Shown here: in pieces, positions 26,278 through 35,878 of the stretch
Layout: each line of letters opens with the position of its first letter
Position numbering within the stretch: the first letter of the stretch is position 1
Source: Neptuniibacter halophilus
GTDB lineage: Bacteria; Pseudomonadota; Gammaproteobacteria; Pseudomonadales; Balneatricaceae
Direction: 5' to 3'
Assembly (NCBI RefSeq): GCF_030295765.1
Contig: NZ_AP027292.1
Span: 2,852,001-2,916,000 of the forward strand
DNA: 64,000 nt
The notes under the pieces: model-generated
The model's database searches: none
The model's input: only the letters and a program-made list of their open reading frames with translations
Told to the model about the DNA's origin: nothing
Position numbers and translations under genes: made by a program

Positions 26278-28701
26278 ATGGACAAAAAGCAGCTTAGCGA
26301 AACGGATATCATCACGAAGTTTATTCTACCTGCGGTAGAACAAGCTGGATGGGATTCAATGACTCAGGTCCGTCAGGAGGTAAAACTCCGAGATGGTAAG
26401 GTTATTGTCCGTGGTCACATGGGTGTCCGCAAAACCGTTAAGTCTGCTGATATCGTCCTCTATCACAAGCCAAACATGCCTCTGGCTGTGATTGAAGCAA
26501 AAGCTAATAAGCATGAAATCGGTAAAGGTATGCAGCAGGGTATGGATTACGCCCAACTGCTAGATGTGCCTTTCATCTTTGCCAGCAACGGTGATGGTTT
26601 TATCTTCCACGATAAAACCAACCCGCAGCAGTTGGAATCTGAAATATCACTAGAAGACTTTCCAACAGCTGAAACACTCTGGCAGAAGTACTGCCAGTGG
26701 AAAGGCTTCAGTGAAGCTCAGTTACCGATAATCACACAAGATTACTACGATGACGGTAGCGGTAAGTCACCTCGCTATTATCAACTTCAAGCGATTAATA
26801 AGACCATAGAAGCGGTCTCCGCAGGGCAAGACCGTGTGTTGTTGGTTATGGCAACGGGAACGGGTAAGACCTACACTGCATTCCAGATCATCTGGAGATT
26901 GTGGAAGGCACGTCAAAAGAAACGCATCCTGTTCTTAGCTGACCGAAATATTCTGATAGACCAAACCCGCATTAATGATTTCCAGCCATTCGGTCAGGTG
27001 ATGACTAAAATCACAGGCCGTACAGTTGATCCGGCTTACGAGATTCACCTCGCACTGTACCAAGCTCTGACAGGCCCTGAGGAGTCTCAGAAGGCTTACA
27101 AACAGGTTGATCCTGACTTCTTCGATCTGATTGTTATAGATGAGTGCCATCGTGGCAGTGCTGCAGAAGACAGTGCGTGGCGTGAGATTCTGGAATACTT
27201 CAACAGTGCCACCCAGATCGGTCTGACTGCTACCCCTAAGGAAACCGACACGGTATCCAATACTGACTACTTCGGTGACCCTGTTTACACATACTCTCTG
27301 AAAGAGGGTATTGAGGATGGATTCCTAGCACCCTACAAAGTGGTGCGTGTCGATCTCAATATTGATCTGCAAGGCTGGCGGCCTGAGAAAGGGCAACTGG
27401 ATAAGAACGGCCAGCAGATTGATGACCGTATCTACAATATTAAAGATTTTGATCGAACCATCGTTATCGATGAGCGTACACAGCTGGTGGCTGAGACAAT
27501 CACGGCTTACCTGAAACGCACTGATCCGATGGCTAAAACTATCGTGTTCTGTAATGACATCGATCATGCGGAGAGAATGCGAAGAGCCTTAGTCAATCTG
27601 AATCCAGAGCAGGTCGCCAAGAATGACAAGTACGTGATGAAAATCACCGGTGATGATGAAGTGGGTAAATCTCAGTTAGATAACTTCATCAATCCGAAAA
27701 AGCCTTACCCTGTCATCGCTACAACTTCAGAGCTGATGACAACCGGTGTTGATGCTAAGACCTGTAAGCTGGTGGTGCTGGATCAGAATATCCAATCCAT
27801 GACCAAGTTTAAGCAGATCATTGGGCGCGGCACTCGTATCGATGATCGTTACAACAAACTCTGGTTCACTATCCTGGACTTCAAGAAAGCTACAGAACTT
27901 TTCGCTGATGAGCGGTTTGATGGTATCCCGGAGAAGGTTCTGGTGACACCGCCTGAAGACATTATTGATGAAGAAAATGAAGAGTTCATCGATGAGCTGA
28001 ATAGCGTAGAAGAGGATGAGAATCCTGAGGGTGAATCTGGTGTAGAGGAAGAGCCCGGTGGCTACGATGCTGGTGGTGAACCAGATTGGGGTGAAGGTGA
28101 TACCGGCAGTGAAGAAGGCGGTTTCATCAAGTACCAAGTATCTGGCGTTACCGTTAAGAAGCTAGATGAACGTGTTCAGTATTACGATGCTGACGGTAAG
28201 CTGGTAACTGAATCCTTCAACGATTACACCCGTAAAACCGTGAAGAAGCACTTTGCCTCACTGGATGATTTTGTCCGTAAGTGGAAAGATACAGAGCGGA
28301 AGCAAATTATCATTGATGAACTGGCGAGCGAAGGGGTTATCTGGGAAGCCTTTGCTGAAGATGTCGGTAAAGACTTAGATCCATTCGATCTGATCTGTCA
28401 TGTGGTATACGATCAGCCGCCACTGACACGTAAAGAACGTGCTAATAACGTCAAGAAGCGTAACTACTTCACCAAATACTCTGATACTGCTCAGAAGGTT
28501 CTGGACGCGCTGCTGGATAAATATGCTGATGCAGGCGTACAGGAAATTGAGAATGTGAATGTGCTCAAGGTGAAACCATTAGATCAGATCGGTTCACCCT
28601 TAGAGATCGTGAAGAAAGGCTTCGGTGGCAAACCTGCTTACCAACAAGCCATCAGCGAATTGGAAGATGAGTTGTATCGGGACGATTCGCAGAGTGCGTG
28701 A
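26278..28701 (+). CDS. hsdR: Type I restriction-modification system, restriction subunit HsdR
   Basis: An 807-residue motor-nuclease subunit. The N-terminal nuclease motif is SADIVLYHK...AVIEAKAN (about residue 70). The SF2 motor has Walker A MATGTGKT (about 191), [15 protein letters not shown] and QIIGRGTRI. An unusual Glu/Gly-rich acidic linker (about residues 565-620) precedes the C-terminal helical domain that binds the methylase. I chose the ATG at 26278 (AAGGA eight bases upstream); 26269 and the TTG at 26257 are alternative starts. hsdR comes first here, ahead of hsdM and hsdS, with a hairpin between them. Confidence 0.93.
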   Translation: MDKKQLSETDIITKFILPAVEQAGWDSMTQVRQEVKLRDGKVIVRGHMGVRKTVKSADIVLYHKPNMPLAVIEAKANKHEIGKGMQQGMDYAQLLDVPFIFASNGDGFIFHDKTNPQQLESEISLEDFPTAETLWQKYCQWKGFSEAQLPIITQDYYDDGSGKSPRYYQLQAINKTIEAVSAGQDRVLLVMATGTGKTYTAFQIIWRLWKARQKKRILFLADRNILIDQTRINDFQPFGQVMTKITGRTVDPAYEIHLALYQALTGPEESQKAYKQVDPDFFDLIVIDECHRGSAAEDSAWREILEYFNSATQIGLTATPKETDTVSNTDYFGDPVYTYSLKEGIEDGFLAPYKVVRVDLNIDLQGWRPEKGQLDKNGQQIDDRIYNIKDFDRTIVIDERTQLVAETITAYLKRTDPMAKTIVFCNDIDHAERMRRALVNLNPEQVAKNDKYVMKITGDDEVGKSQLDNFINPKKPYPVIATTSELMTTGVDAKTCKLVVLDQNIQSMTKFKQIIGRGTRIDDRYNKLWFTILDFKKATELFADERFDGIPEKVLVTPPEDIIDEENEEFIDELNSVEEDENPEGESGVEEEPGGYDAGGEPDWGEGDTGSEEGGFIKYQVSGVTVKKLDERVQYYDADGKLVTESFNDYTRKTVKKHFASLDDFVRKWKDTERKQIIIDELASEGVIWEAFAEDVGKDLDPFDLICHVVYDQPPLTRKERANNVKKRNYFTKYSDTAQKVLDALLDKYADAGVQEIENVNVLKVKPLDQIGSPLEIVKKGFGGKPAYQQAISELEDELYRDDSQSA

Positions 28702-28730
28702 AGTAAAACAATCCTAAGCATAAATAATCA

Positions 28731-28764
28731 GGCAGAACCCCTCTCATAGGGATTCTGCCGTTTT
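28731..28764 (+). terminator. Terminator-like hairpin between hsdR and hsdM
   Basis: GGCAGAACCCCT and AGGGATTCTGCC pair (11 of 12) around CTCAT, followed by GTTTT. It would stop or attenuate transcripts from mrr-hsdR before hsdM, implying separate hsdM-hsdS expression. Confidence 0.75.
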
Positions 28765-28793
28765 GTATTGATAAAGAATAAGTAGAGAAAGTT

Positions 28794-30293
28794 ATGTCCA
28801 TCAGTTCAGTTATTAAATCGATCCAAGACATCATGCGTAAAGATGCGGGTGTAGACGGTGATGCTCAGCGTTTAGGTCAGCTGTCTTGGTTGCTGTTTCT
28901 GAAAGTGTTTGATGCACAGGAAGAGCTGCTGGAGTTTGAACAGGATAACTATAAAGAGCCAATTCCCGAGAAGTACCTGTGGCGTAACTGGGCTGCTGAT
29001 GAGCAGGGTATTACAGGTGATGAATTACTAGAGTTTATCAATGATGACCTGTTCCCTGATCTGAAGAACCTAGTCGCACCGATCGATAAGAACCCACGTG
29101 GTTTTGTGGCTAAAGAAGCCTTTAGCGATGCGTTCAACTATATGAAGAACGGTACGCTGCTTCGCCAGGTGATCAACAAACTTAACGAGATAGACTTTAC
29201 CGATTCTAAAGAGCGTCACCTGTTTGGTGATATCTACGAGCAGATTCTGCGAGATCTACAAAGTGCAGGTAATGCGGGTGAGTTCTATACCCCTCGTGCT
29301 GTAACCCGCTTTATTGTGCAGATGATTGACCCTCAGTTAGGCGAATCTATCTTCGACCCTGCTTGCGGTACAGGTGGATTCCTAGCCTGTTCATTTGACC
29401 ATGTGAAAGGTCAGTATGTAGAAACAGCATCCGATCACCAGACATTGCAGAAGCAGATTCGCGGTGTGGAGAAAAAGCAGCTACCGCATTTGCTATGTAC
29501 TACCAACATGCTCCTTCATGGCATCGAAGTACCTGTACAAATCCGTCACGCTAATACGCTGAATAAACCACTCTCCAGTTGGGAGATCGAAGATCAGGTT
29601 GATGTCATCGTGACTAACCCGCCATTCGGGGGTACGGAAGAAGACGGTATTGAGAAGAACTTTCCTGCTGAATACCAAACCCGTGAAACCGCAGACCTGT
29701 TCCTGCAGTTGATCATTGAAGTGCTAAAAGAGAAAGGTCGTGCAGCAGTAGTATTACCGGACGGCACGCTATTTGGTGAAGGTGTTAAAACCAAGATCAA
29801 AAAGCTGTTGCTGGAAGAGTGTAACCTCCACACATTAGTACGCCTGCCCAACTCCGTATTTGCGCCATATACGGGGATAAAAACAAACATCCTCTTCTTC
29901 GAGAAAGGCGAGCCTACTCAGGATGTTTGGTACTACGAAGTGCCGCTGCCAACTGGGGTAAAGGCCTTCAATAAAACCAAACCTATGAAGCTGGAAGATC
30001 TATCCGAATGTGCGGATTGGTGGGGTGAAGGCAATAGCCTGACAGATAAGATCAAACGTCAGAACCGTCAGGAAAATGAACATGCCTGGAAAGTGAGTAT
30101 CGATGAGATTGTAGAGCGTAACTACAACCTAGATATCAAGAACCCACATGAAGAAGAACAGATCGTACATGATCCTGAAGAGTTGTTAGCCGAATATCAT
30201 CAACAGCAGCAAGAGATCGGCGAGCTACGTAACCAGATTAAAGGTATTTTGGCAGAAGCCCTCGCACCGAATAAAGAGCGAGGTAAAGCCTAA
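28794..30293 (+). CDS. hsdM: Type I restriction-modification system, methyltransferase subunit HsdM
   Basis: A 499-residue N6-adenine DNA methyltransferase. The N-terminal HsdM_N domain (residues 10-150) precedes the SAM motif DPACGTGGF (about 187) and catalytic motif NPPFGG (about 275). The C-terminus is a charged coiled coil (DPEELLAEYHQQQQEIGELRNQIKGILAEAL) used for HsdS/HsdR contact. It overlaps the hsdS start by one base (TAATG), so M and S are translationally coupled. A single HsdS with two HsdM forms the methylase. Confidence 0.95.
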   Translation: MSISSVIKSIQDIMRKDAGVDGDAQRLGQLSWLLFLKVFDAQEELLEFEQDNYKEPIPEKYLWRNWAADEQGITGDELLEFINDDLFPDLKNLVAPIDKNPRGFVAKEAFSDAFNYMKNGTLLRQVINKLNEIDFTDSKERHLFGDIYEQILRDLQSAGNAGEFYTPRAVTRFIVQMIDPQLGESIFDPACGTGGFLACSFDHVKGQYVETASDHQTLQKQIRGVEKKQLPHLLCTTNMLLHGIEVPVQIRHANTLNKPLSSWEIEDQVDVIVTNPPFGGTEEDGIEKNFPAEYQTRETADLFLQLIIEVLKEKGRAAVVLPDGTLFGEGVKTKIKKLLLEECNLHTLVRLPNSVFAPYTGIKTNILFFEKGEPTQDVWYYEVPLPTGVKAFNKTKPMKLEDLSECADWWGEGNSLTDKIKRQNRQENEHAWKVSIDEIVERNYNLDIKNPHEEEQIVHDPEELLAEYHQQQQEIGELRNQIKGILAEALAPNKERGKA

Positions 30294-32038
30294 TGGGTTC
30301 TGCAAATGTAGAGCAATTGATCACTGATCATATCGATCTATGGACCTCTGCTATCGAGAACAAGAGTAGCAGTGGGCGAGGTGGTTCAAAAAAGAAAAGT
30401 TTATACGGTATCAAGAAGCTTCGTGAGTTGATTCTGGAACTTGCCGTAAGAGGTAAGTTAATCCCGCAAGATCCTAATGATGAGCCAGCTTCAGTACTGT
30501 TGGAACGGATTGCTGATAAAAAAGACTCGCTGATTAGAGCGAAGGCTATTAAAAAGCCCAGAAGGTTACCCGAAATCACTGAAGAGGATTGTTTAGAACA
30601 TCTACCTGCGGGTTGGGCTCGGTGTCGTTTAGGTAGTGTCATGAATGTACTGAATGGTCGTGCATATAAAAAGCACGAGATGCTTCAAGAAGGTACACCT
30701 TTGTTAAGAGTCGGGAATCTATTTACCTCGAAAGAATGGTATTACTCTGATTTAGAACTGGAGCCTGACAAATACATCGATACAGGGGATCTTATTTATG
30801 CATGGTCTGCGTCATTTGGTCCTTTTATTTGGGATGGTGGAAAAGCTATATATCACTACCACATTTGGAAGCTAGACTTTTTTAATGAGGAGTCATTGTA
30901 TAAACCATTTATCTTCAATTTTTTGTCAGCTATTACTGAAGAAATAAAAGCATCTGGTAATGGCATCGCGATGGTCCATATGACAAAGGACCGCATGGAA
31001 AAATTGATTCTGAGAATACCGCCATATTCCGAGCAAATTCGCATATCTGAAAAGGTTGCGGAGTTGATGGCTCTCTGCGATCAGCTAGAAGAGCAAACTG
31101 AAAACAATATTGAAGCCCATCAGGTTCTGGTTGAAACCCTGTTAGGCACTCTCACCCTAAGCCAGAATGCTGAAGAATTGGCAGAGAATTGGGAAAGAGT
31201 CGCTGAGCATTTCGATACCCTCTTCACTACAGAGCACAGCATCGATCAGTTGAAGCAGACAATTCTGCAATTGGCTGTAATGGGTAAGCTGGTGGCGCAA
31301 GATCCGAAGGATGAACCTGCTTCTGTTCTACTAGAACGGATTGCTGCTGAGAAAGAGCAATTGATTAAAGATAAGAAGATAAAACGATCGAAGAGCTTAC
31401 CTTTAGTTGGTTCTGAAGAAAAAAACCATGATATCCCTGTTGCTTGGCAATGGGTTAGATTCAGTGATGTTGCCTCCTGCCGTTTAGGTAAGATGCTTGA
31501 TAAGGCTAAGAATAAAGGAGAGCTTTTGCCTTATTTGCGAAATACCAATGTGCAGTGGAAATATTGTGATCTTGAGGATGTTAAGCAGATGAGGTTTGAG
31601 GAGTCAGAAAAGGAAGAGTTTTTGATTAAGGTTGGAGACCTCCTAATATGTGAAGGAGGGGAACCTGGTAGGTGTGCAATTTGGAACGAACCAGATAACG
31701 AAATTTATTTCCAAAAAGCTTTGCATCGTGCTCGCCCTTTCCAAGGAGTCTTAGCTGAATATCTTCAGATTTGTTTGAGGAAAGACGCAATTTCTAAACA
31801 GCTAGATAAGTACTTCACTGGTGCGACGATTAAACACTTTCCAGGGGATAAATTAGCTCGCTATGTGGTTCCAATGCCGCCCCAAAAAGAACAAATTAGA
31901 CTAGTGGCTAAGGTTAATCAACTTCTGACCATCTGCGACCAACTCAAAGCCCGTTTACTGGAAACTCAACAAAACCAACTCTCCCTAGCCGAAGCAATAA
32001 CGGATCAAGTGCTACAGGGGGAAGCGTTACTTGGGTAA
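30293..32038 (+). CDS. hsdS: Type I restriction-modification system, specificity subunit HsdS
   Basis: A 581-residue subunit with two target-recognition domains, about residues 100-250 and 375-535, each followed by a conserved helix (PPYSEQIRISEKVAELMALCDQL and PPQKEQIRLVAKVNQLLTICDQL). The segment ELAVRGKLIPQDPNDEPASVL near residue 50 is repeated as QLAVMGKLVAQDPKDEPASVL near residue 330, giving the expected pseudo-twofold layout. TRD sequences differ from each other, so a bipartite asymmetric DNA target is expected. No second hsdS or invertase is present, so phase-variable shuffling is not indicated. Confidence 0.94.
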   Translation: MGSANVEQLITDHIDLWTSAIENKSSSGRGGSKKKSLYGIKKLRELILELAVRGKLIPQDPNDEPASVLLERIADKKDSLIRAKAIKKPRRLPEITEEDCLEHLPAGWARCRLGSVMNVLNGRAYKKHEMLQEGTPLLRVGNLFTSKEWYYSDLELEPDKYIDTGDLIYAWSASFGPFIWDGGKAIYHYHIWKLDFFNEESLYKPFIFNFLSAITEEIKASGNGIAMVHMTKDRMEKLILRIPPYSEQIRISEKVAELMALCDQLEEQTENNIEAHQVLVETLLGTLTLSQNAEELAENWERVAEHFDTLFTTEHSIDQLKQTILQLAVMGKLVAQDPKDEPASVLLERIAAEKEQLIKDKKIKRSKSLPLVGSEEKNHDIPVAWQWVRFSDVASCRLGKMLDKAKNKGELLPYLRNTNVQWKYCDLEDVKQMRFEESEKEEFLIKVGDLLICEGGEPGRCAIWNEPDNEIYFQKALHRARPFQGVLAEYLQICLRKDAISKQLDKYFTGATIKHFPGDKLARYVVPMPPQKEQIRLVAKVNQLLTICDQLKARLLETQQNQLSLAEAITDQVLQGEALLG

Positions 32039-32130
32039 GTATGGAGAGGATAAGGATGTCCTACGATAAACCTTGGGTGAGCCATTGAGATCAAAGACAG
32101 CAGCTTAAAGAATTTAGGGATGTTACTTAA

Positions 32131-33090
32131 ATGGAAGAAATTATTGGTATCGTTGCTAGTCTAATTGCAGTGATTGGTGGCCTTTATCAAGGGTATCGCT
32201 GGCTTAGGAATAAGTTAGATTCTAAGAAAACGGAAATAACGAATGGTGATGATTCTTTAAATGAATCTGTTGCGAACAGATTCTTAAAACTGTTCGAAGC
32301 CCATGGGGTCTATCGTAACCAGATACCTGAATTCTTTGATCATGGTTTGACTATTTCGGATGTTCAAACGGAAGACAATCTCCTCAATAAGCTAACACCT
32401 TCACTACTCCAAAGCGCAGCTGATCTGTTTCAAGTTAACACTGAATGGTTGTCCCATGGGCAGGGGGAGATTTTTGAATCTCATCATTTCTATAAACACC
32501 CGACAGAGTTTGGTCGCTATATAGATGAGCTTCAGGCTAGGGGGGATGACAAGCTGATTGAAGGTTTTGTTCTAACGGTTAAACCACCACGAAAGCATGA
32601 AGAGGATACACTGATTCTCTTGAAAGAAAGTATTGGCGTAGTAGGTGAAAGAACTATATTCAGGTACCACCTTTGTCCAGGGTGGGTGCTCAGTTACTGG
32701 AAATGTTGCGCCGACGTGGCTTGCTGTATCTCGCAAGCCCAAATGCGCGATGTTTATATGGTTGGCAAGTATGTTGAAAAGGGCTGGCTGGAGTCCTTTG
32801 CCGAAGGAGTGCTACTACCATCATTCTCTTTTGAACTTGATGAGCTTGATATGTCTATAAAGGGGAGGTGGCAGGCTGATGAATTTGTGGATACTCCCGA
32901 AAAGTTCATTGCGCCATTATCCAAAGAAGATGGATATAGTGTTGCTTCAGCTATCGATCGGTGGTTAGGGTATTTCGAAGCTGGTGACATATATATCCAT
33001 TCGGCCACCACTAATAAAAAAATAGGTGTGAGTTTTAAGCGTTATGCTGATTCTTATATCAGTAAAAAACAATATTTAAATAACTCTTAA
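32131..33090 (+). CDS. Membrane-anchored HTH-like protein of unknown function
   Basis: A 319-residue protein I do not recognise. It has an N-terminal TM segment (residues 5-21), a charged linker, then a compact helical part (about 48-115) resembling an XRE-type HTH protein (FLKLFEAHGVYRNQIPEFF...AADLFQVNTEWLSHGQGEI). A 200-residue C-terminal domain carries a Cys-rich patch (WKCCADVACCISQ, about 190-202) and the segment GVLLPSFSFELDELDM (about 226-241). A decayed copy of that last segment lies at 35422-35535. Its position after hsdS among defence genes suggests a defence or regulatory role, by association only. Confidence 0.6.
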   Translation: MEEIIGIVASLIAVIGGLYQGYRWLRNKLDSKKTEITNGDDSLNESVANRFLKLFEAHGVYRNQIPEFFDHGLTISDVQTEDNLLNKLTPSLLQSAADLFQVNTEWLSHGQGEIFESHHFYKHPTEFGRYIDELQARGDDKLIEGFVLTVKPPRKHEEDTLILLKESIGVVGERTIFRYHLCPGWVLSYWKCCADVACCISQAQMRDVYMVGKYVEKGWLESFAEGVLLPSFSFELDELDMSIKGRWQADEFVDTPEKFIAPLSKEDGYSVASAIDRWLGYFEAGDIYIHSATTNKKIGVSFKRYADSYISKKQYLNNS

Positions 33091-33125
33091 AGATAAATTT
33101 TAACCCTAAAGGACAAAGGATAGTA

Positions 33126-33734
33126 ATGGAGATAGAGCAAGGCTGGTTTAATTGGGAAAAGGCTAGGCCGTTGGTACGTGAGTGCTTTTCATTTTGGGAA
33201 GACGGTGAAGATATTCTGTGGGCAAAACAGTGTTGGCCTGCACTTGATAAAAAAGGCTTAACAATCTTCTTTTCAGAAAAAGAGGAAATGAAGGTGCGTA
33301 GCTATGTGGCAGCTTTGGGGATTATTTATTCTGAGTGTATGCGAGAATACCAAGAATCATTAGCAGGGTACAGAAACTCTGATGATGATTACTATAACGA
33401 CCATCTTTTTAATGGATTTTTAAATAAAGACTATATTGGTTGGTTATTGGAAGAAGGGGATAATATAGCTGCAAGGAGAATTTCAGATGTTTTTCATGCT
33501 CTGATTGATTGTTATACAGTTGAGGGCCTGTTTTCGATGACAGCGAAAAGTATTATATCTGGAATTTATACTTGCTCTGATGCATTTACCGTTAACTCAG
33601 AAGCACAATCTTGGCTTGAGCAAGCTCAGTTAGAACAAGACCGGCGTCATACTGAATTGTTAACGTTTTTCCAGGCTGGGCCCATACTCCCTGGTCGAAT
33701 GGAGCTCTTGGAGTATGGGGTCAGTTCACCTTAA
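33126..33734 (+). CDS. Hypothetical island protein
   Basis: A 202-residue acidic soluble protein, not recognised. It is mostly helical by composition, with Trp/Phe-rich starts (GWFNWEKARPLVRECFSFWEDGEDILWAKQCW) and a C-terminal helix (AQSWLEQAQLEQDRRHTELLTFF). The ATG follows AAAGGA. It lies 36 bp after the membrane HTH-like gene and may be co-expressed with it. Its stop overlaps the convergent next gene by four bases. A 10-bp inverted repeat (CCCATACTCC/GGAGTATGGG, 33681-33719) lies in its 3' end. Confidence 0.58.
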   Translation: MEIEQGWFNWEKARPLVRECFSFWEDGEDILWAKQCWPALDKKGLTIFFSEKEEMKVRSYVAALGIIYSECMREYQESLAGYRNSDDDYYNDHLFNGFLNKDYIGWLLEEGDNIAARRISDVFHALIDCYTVEGLFSMTAKSIISGIYTCSDAFTVNSEAQSWLEQAQLEQDRRHTELLTFFQAGPILPGRMELLEYGVSSP

Positions 33735-34291
33735 TTGTTAGGGAGAATGGTATCGATTCTTTTGAGCATCTTGTTGAGTATTTGGTTCAATGTAAAGGAA
33801 TAATCAAACCTGCTAGTGAGTTTTAATACATCTTCAAGATCGATCAGAACCTTAGAAAAGACTTCTGTCATAATTAACTTACCAACTGGAGATACGGCAT
33901 ACCTCACCATATGTATTTTTTCTATAAAATTCGTTTCAGAGCATGGGCATATGCCGTATTTTTCATCATCAAATAGTTCAAAAGTATTGTCCCAATCGTA
34001 CCCAGTTATTCGCTGCTGAACGTATCCGTTCTTCCCTTCAATTGAAGTGCCTAGTTCGTTGTCGTAATGATCTTCGTTAGGGCAATCATTATACTCTTCA
34101 GTTACCAAGATCCCGTAATCTAATAGTGCTTCATAATGGAATTTGTATATCTTCTCAACTTCCTTATGCGTCTGTATCTTGACAGGTTTGGCTGTTGAAA
34201 AGTCATCAATAATATCTTCAAATTTTCTTTGTATTTTTAGAATTTTCTGTTTTAAATTTAAGAAGTGAGTGACGGCATCAGAATAGTCCAT
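33731..34291 (-). CDS. Hypothetical island protein, opposite strand
   Basis: A 186-residue soluble protein, not recognised. It has an N-terminal coiled-coil-like helix (FLNLKQKILKIQRKFEDIIDDF), a central acidic segment with CPNEDHYDNELG and CPCSET, and a C-terminal helical part (LIDLEDVLKLTSRFDYSFTLNQILNKMLKRID). It runs opposite to its neighbours and overlaps the end of the preceding gene by four bases. No enzyme motif is visible. Confidence 0.55.
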   Translation of the reverse strand: MDYSDAVTHFLNLKQKILKIQRKFEDIIDDFSTAKPVKIQTHKEVEKIYKFHYEALLDYGILVTEEYNDCPNEDHYDNELGTSIEGKNGYVQQRITGYDWDNTFELFDDEKYGICPCSETNFIEKIHMVRYAVSPVGKLIMTEVFSKVLIDLEDVLKLTSRFDYSFTLNQILNKMLKRIDTILPNN

Positions 34292-34678
34292 TTTGGGTGC
34301 TTCCTTGGATTACAGCTATTAAAGTCATTCCTATTATCTCTTCATACTTCCAGAGCACGAAAATATTACTTTATATTTCTTGTGCTCGCTAGTATTGATC
34401 TTGCTTATTTTCTTCTGATCGACTGAGTATTCACGAATTTGGTAAACAATCTTAGTCACATGAGATGGTCTAAACGGCACCGTTTCTTTAGGTGCTGTCC
34501 TGATGTTTTTCAGAGCGGTTTAATGTTATTTCTGGCTAAAGCTTGTCTATAAAAGATATTAAATGTATAAGTACAGAGTAAGGCGGTTATTAAAACTCTT
34601 CATAGTGTTTTATCTCCGCGAATTTATACATACCTTGTGGTGCAGGGCTGGTCGTTACTAAATTAAAGGAAATAAATC
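34292..34678. other. Intergenic region with a 14-bp palindrome
   Basis: 387 bp between divergent genes, AT-rich, no gene seen. AAACGG-CA-CCGTTT at 34472-34485 is a perfect palindrome that could be an operator for one or both divergent promoters. No convincing -35/-10 pair was identified. Confidence 0.45.
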
Positions 34679-35362
34679 ATGTGTAAACGGAAACTAAGGA
34701 AACTTACCCCGCGACAGCAAGCCATTTTAGCGAATAAGAATTCTGAAAGTCGTAAAGTTACGCAGGTAGACATCCAGATTGAAGTCGCGAAAAATCCACT
34801 TCAGATCAAGGATTCAAAACGCACAAAGAAACAGCTCAAATTGAAAATGCGCGATAAAAAACGTGCGATGTCAAAACGACGTAAGATAATGAAAGGCCTC
34901 TCAAAAATCGACCGAGCAACTGAGCTGATAGAGATGTATGCAGGGCATAAGGAAATCAGACGATTACGTGTCGGCCTACAGAAGTTATGGCCTTTTGAAA
35001 CGTCTGCTATGTACGATGACGATATAGCTGAAAAAAGATTAGCAGGGCTAGCTGAGATAGTGCGTAATGGTACGCTTCAGCGATCTGATGTTATCGATTA
35101 TCTAATGCTGCTTGCCCGTCTGACAAATGAAATGACAGCTGGACCAAACATTGTCATTACTGAAGTCTATGGTCCGGCCCCAGCTACCACGCCTAATCAT
35201 GATTATGAATTTAGTCATAGTGTCGAGCCTCTTTACGTTCAAAAACGGATTCGTAGTGATGACGTAAAGATCGATGATATCACTGCCAATAAAGAATCAG
35301 GTGATAGTAGCGTTCTTTATACTGCTGGCTGGTCAACTGACGGTGCTTTCACTAAAGATTGA
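34679..35362 (+). CDS. Hypothetical basic protein
   Basis: A 227-residue protein, not recognised. The first 90 residues are very Lys/Arg-rich (KRKLRKLTPRQQ, then QLKLKMRDKKRAMSKRRKIM), suggesting nucleic-acid binding. The middle (IDRATELIEMYAGHKEIRRLRVGL...LQRSDVIDYLMLLARLTNEM) is helical and the end is acidic and probably disordered. The ATG has AAAGGA upstream. It stands alone between two long intergenic regions in front of the Zorya genes. Confidence 0.55.
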   Translation: MCKRKLRKLTPRQQAILANKNSESRKVTQVDIQIEVAKNPLQIKDSKRTKKQLKLKMRDKKRAMSKRRKIMKGLSKIDRATELIEMYAGHKEIRRLRVGLQKLWPFETSAMYDDDIAEKRLAGLAEIVRNGTLQRSDVIDYLMLLARLTNEMTAGPNIVITEVYGPAPATTPNHDYEFSHSVEPLYVQKRIRSDDVKIDDITANKESGDSSVLYTAGWSTDGAFTKD

Positions 35363-35421
35363 ACTGATGGCTAGAGACCCACAGAAAAATTTTCCCTGAG
35401 ATAACAAGCAGATCATCTGGC

Positions 35422-35535
35422 TGGAAAATACATTTGAAGGGGCTTGCTACAGTTTTTTCTGATGGTGCATTGCTTCCAATATTCGCTCTTGATCTCGATG
35501 AGCTTGATATGCCGACAATGGGCTGGCTGCGTTAA
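35422..35535 (+). pseudogene. Relic homologous to the C-terminal part of the gene at 32131-33090
   Basis: Frame-by-frame reading gives WKIHLKGLATVFSDGALL then PIFALDLDELDMPTMGWLR and a stop. It aligns without gaps to residues 213-246 of the protein encoded at 32131 (KGWLESFAEGVLLP then SFSFELDELDM), with about half the positions identical. No start or upstream domain is present. It is therefore a remnant of a second, diverged copy, lying in the 516-bp gap before zorA. I see nothing else in that gap. Confidence 0.78.
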
Positions 35536-35878
35536 TGTGCTAATTTGATTGAATTAAAACATGTGTTTGGATAACTTGCTGATTTGCAAAGATTTTATTT
35601 TTCTGGCAAATTTGTTTTCAGCTTGTGTATAGATAATATTCGCGCAGGTTGCGCTCTGTTTTTGCACAAAATTATGGATGATGTCTAAGGGATCATGGTT
35701 AGATCAGCTGTTCTTCATGGATGGAATATCTCACCTCTCGAAACATGCTTTTCATACGCTAAATCTTTTGGCCTACCTTAGGGCTTAGCCTTACTAGGTA
35801 GGAAAAAATCGAATAATTCTGAGATTGCCAAGGGGCTTCTGCTCTTGTGGTAATCGTTAATCTGTTAAGGATGTGAAA

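Noticed and set aside
30293..32038. Phase-variable hsdS switching
   Set aside because: There is only one hsdS and no invertase or inverted hsdS fragments. The internal repeats are the normal two-TRD layout.
33681..33719. Inverted repeat CCCATACTCC/GGAGTATGGG as a regulatory site
   Set aside because: It lies inside coding sequence at a convergent gene end and has a 19-bp spacer without T-run; it may be a weak terminator but cannot be supported.
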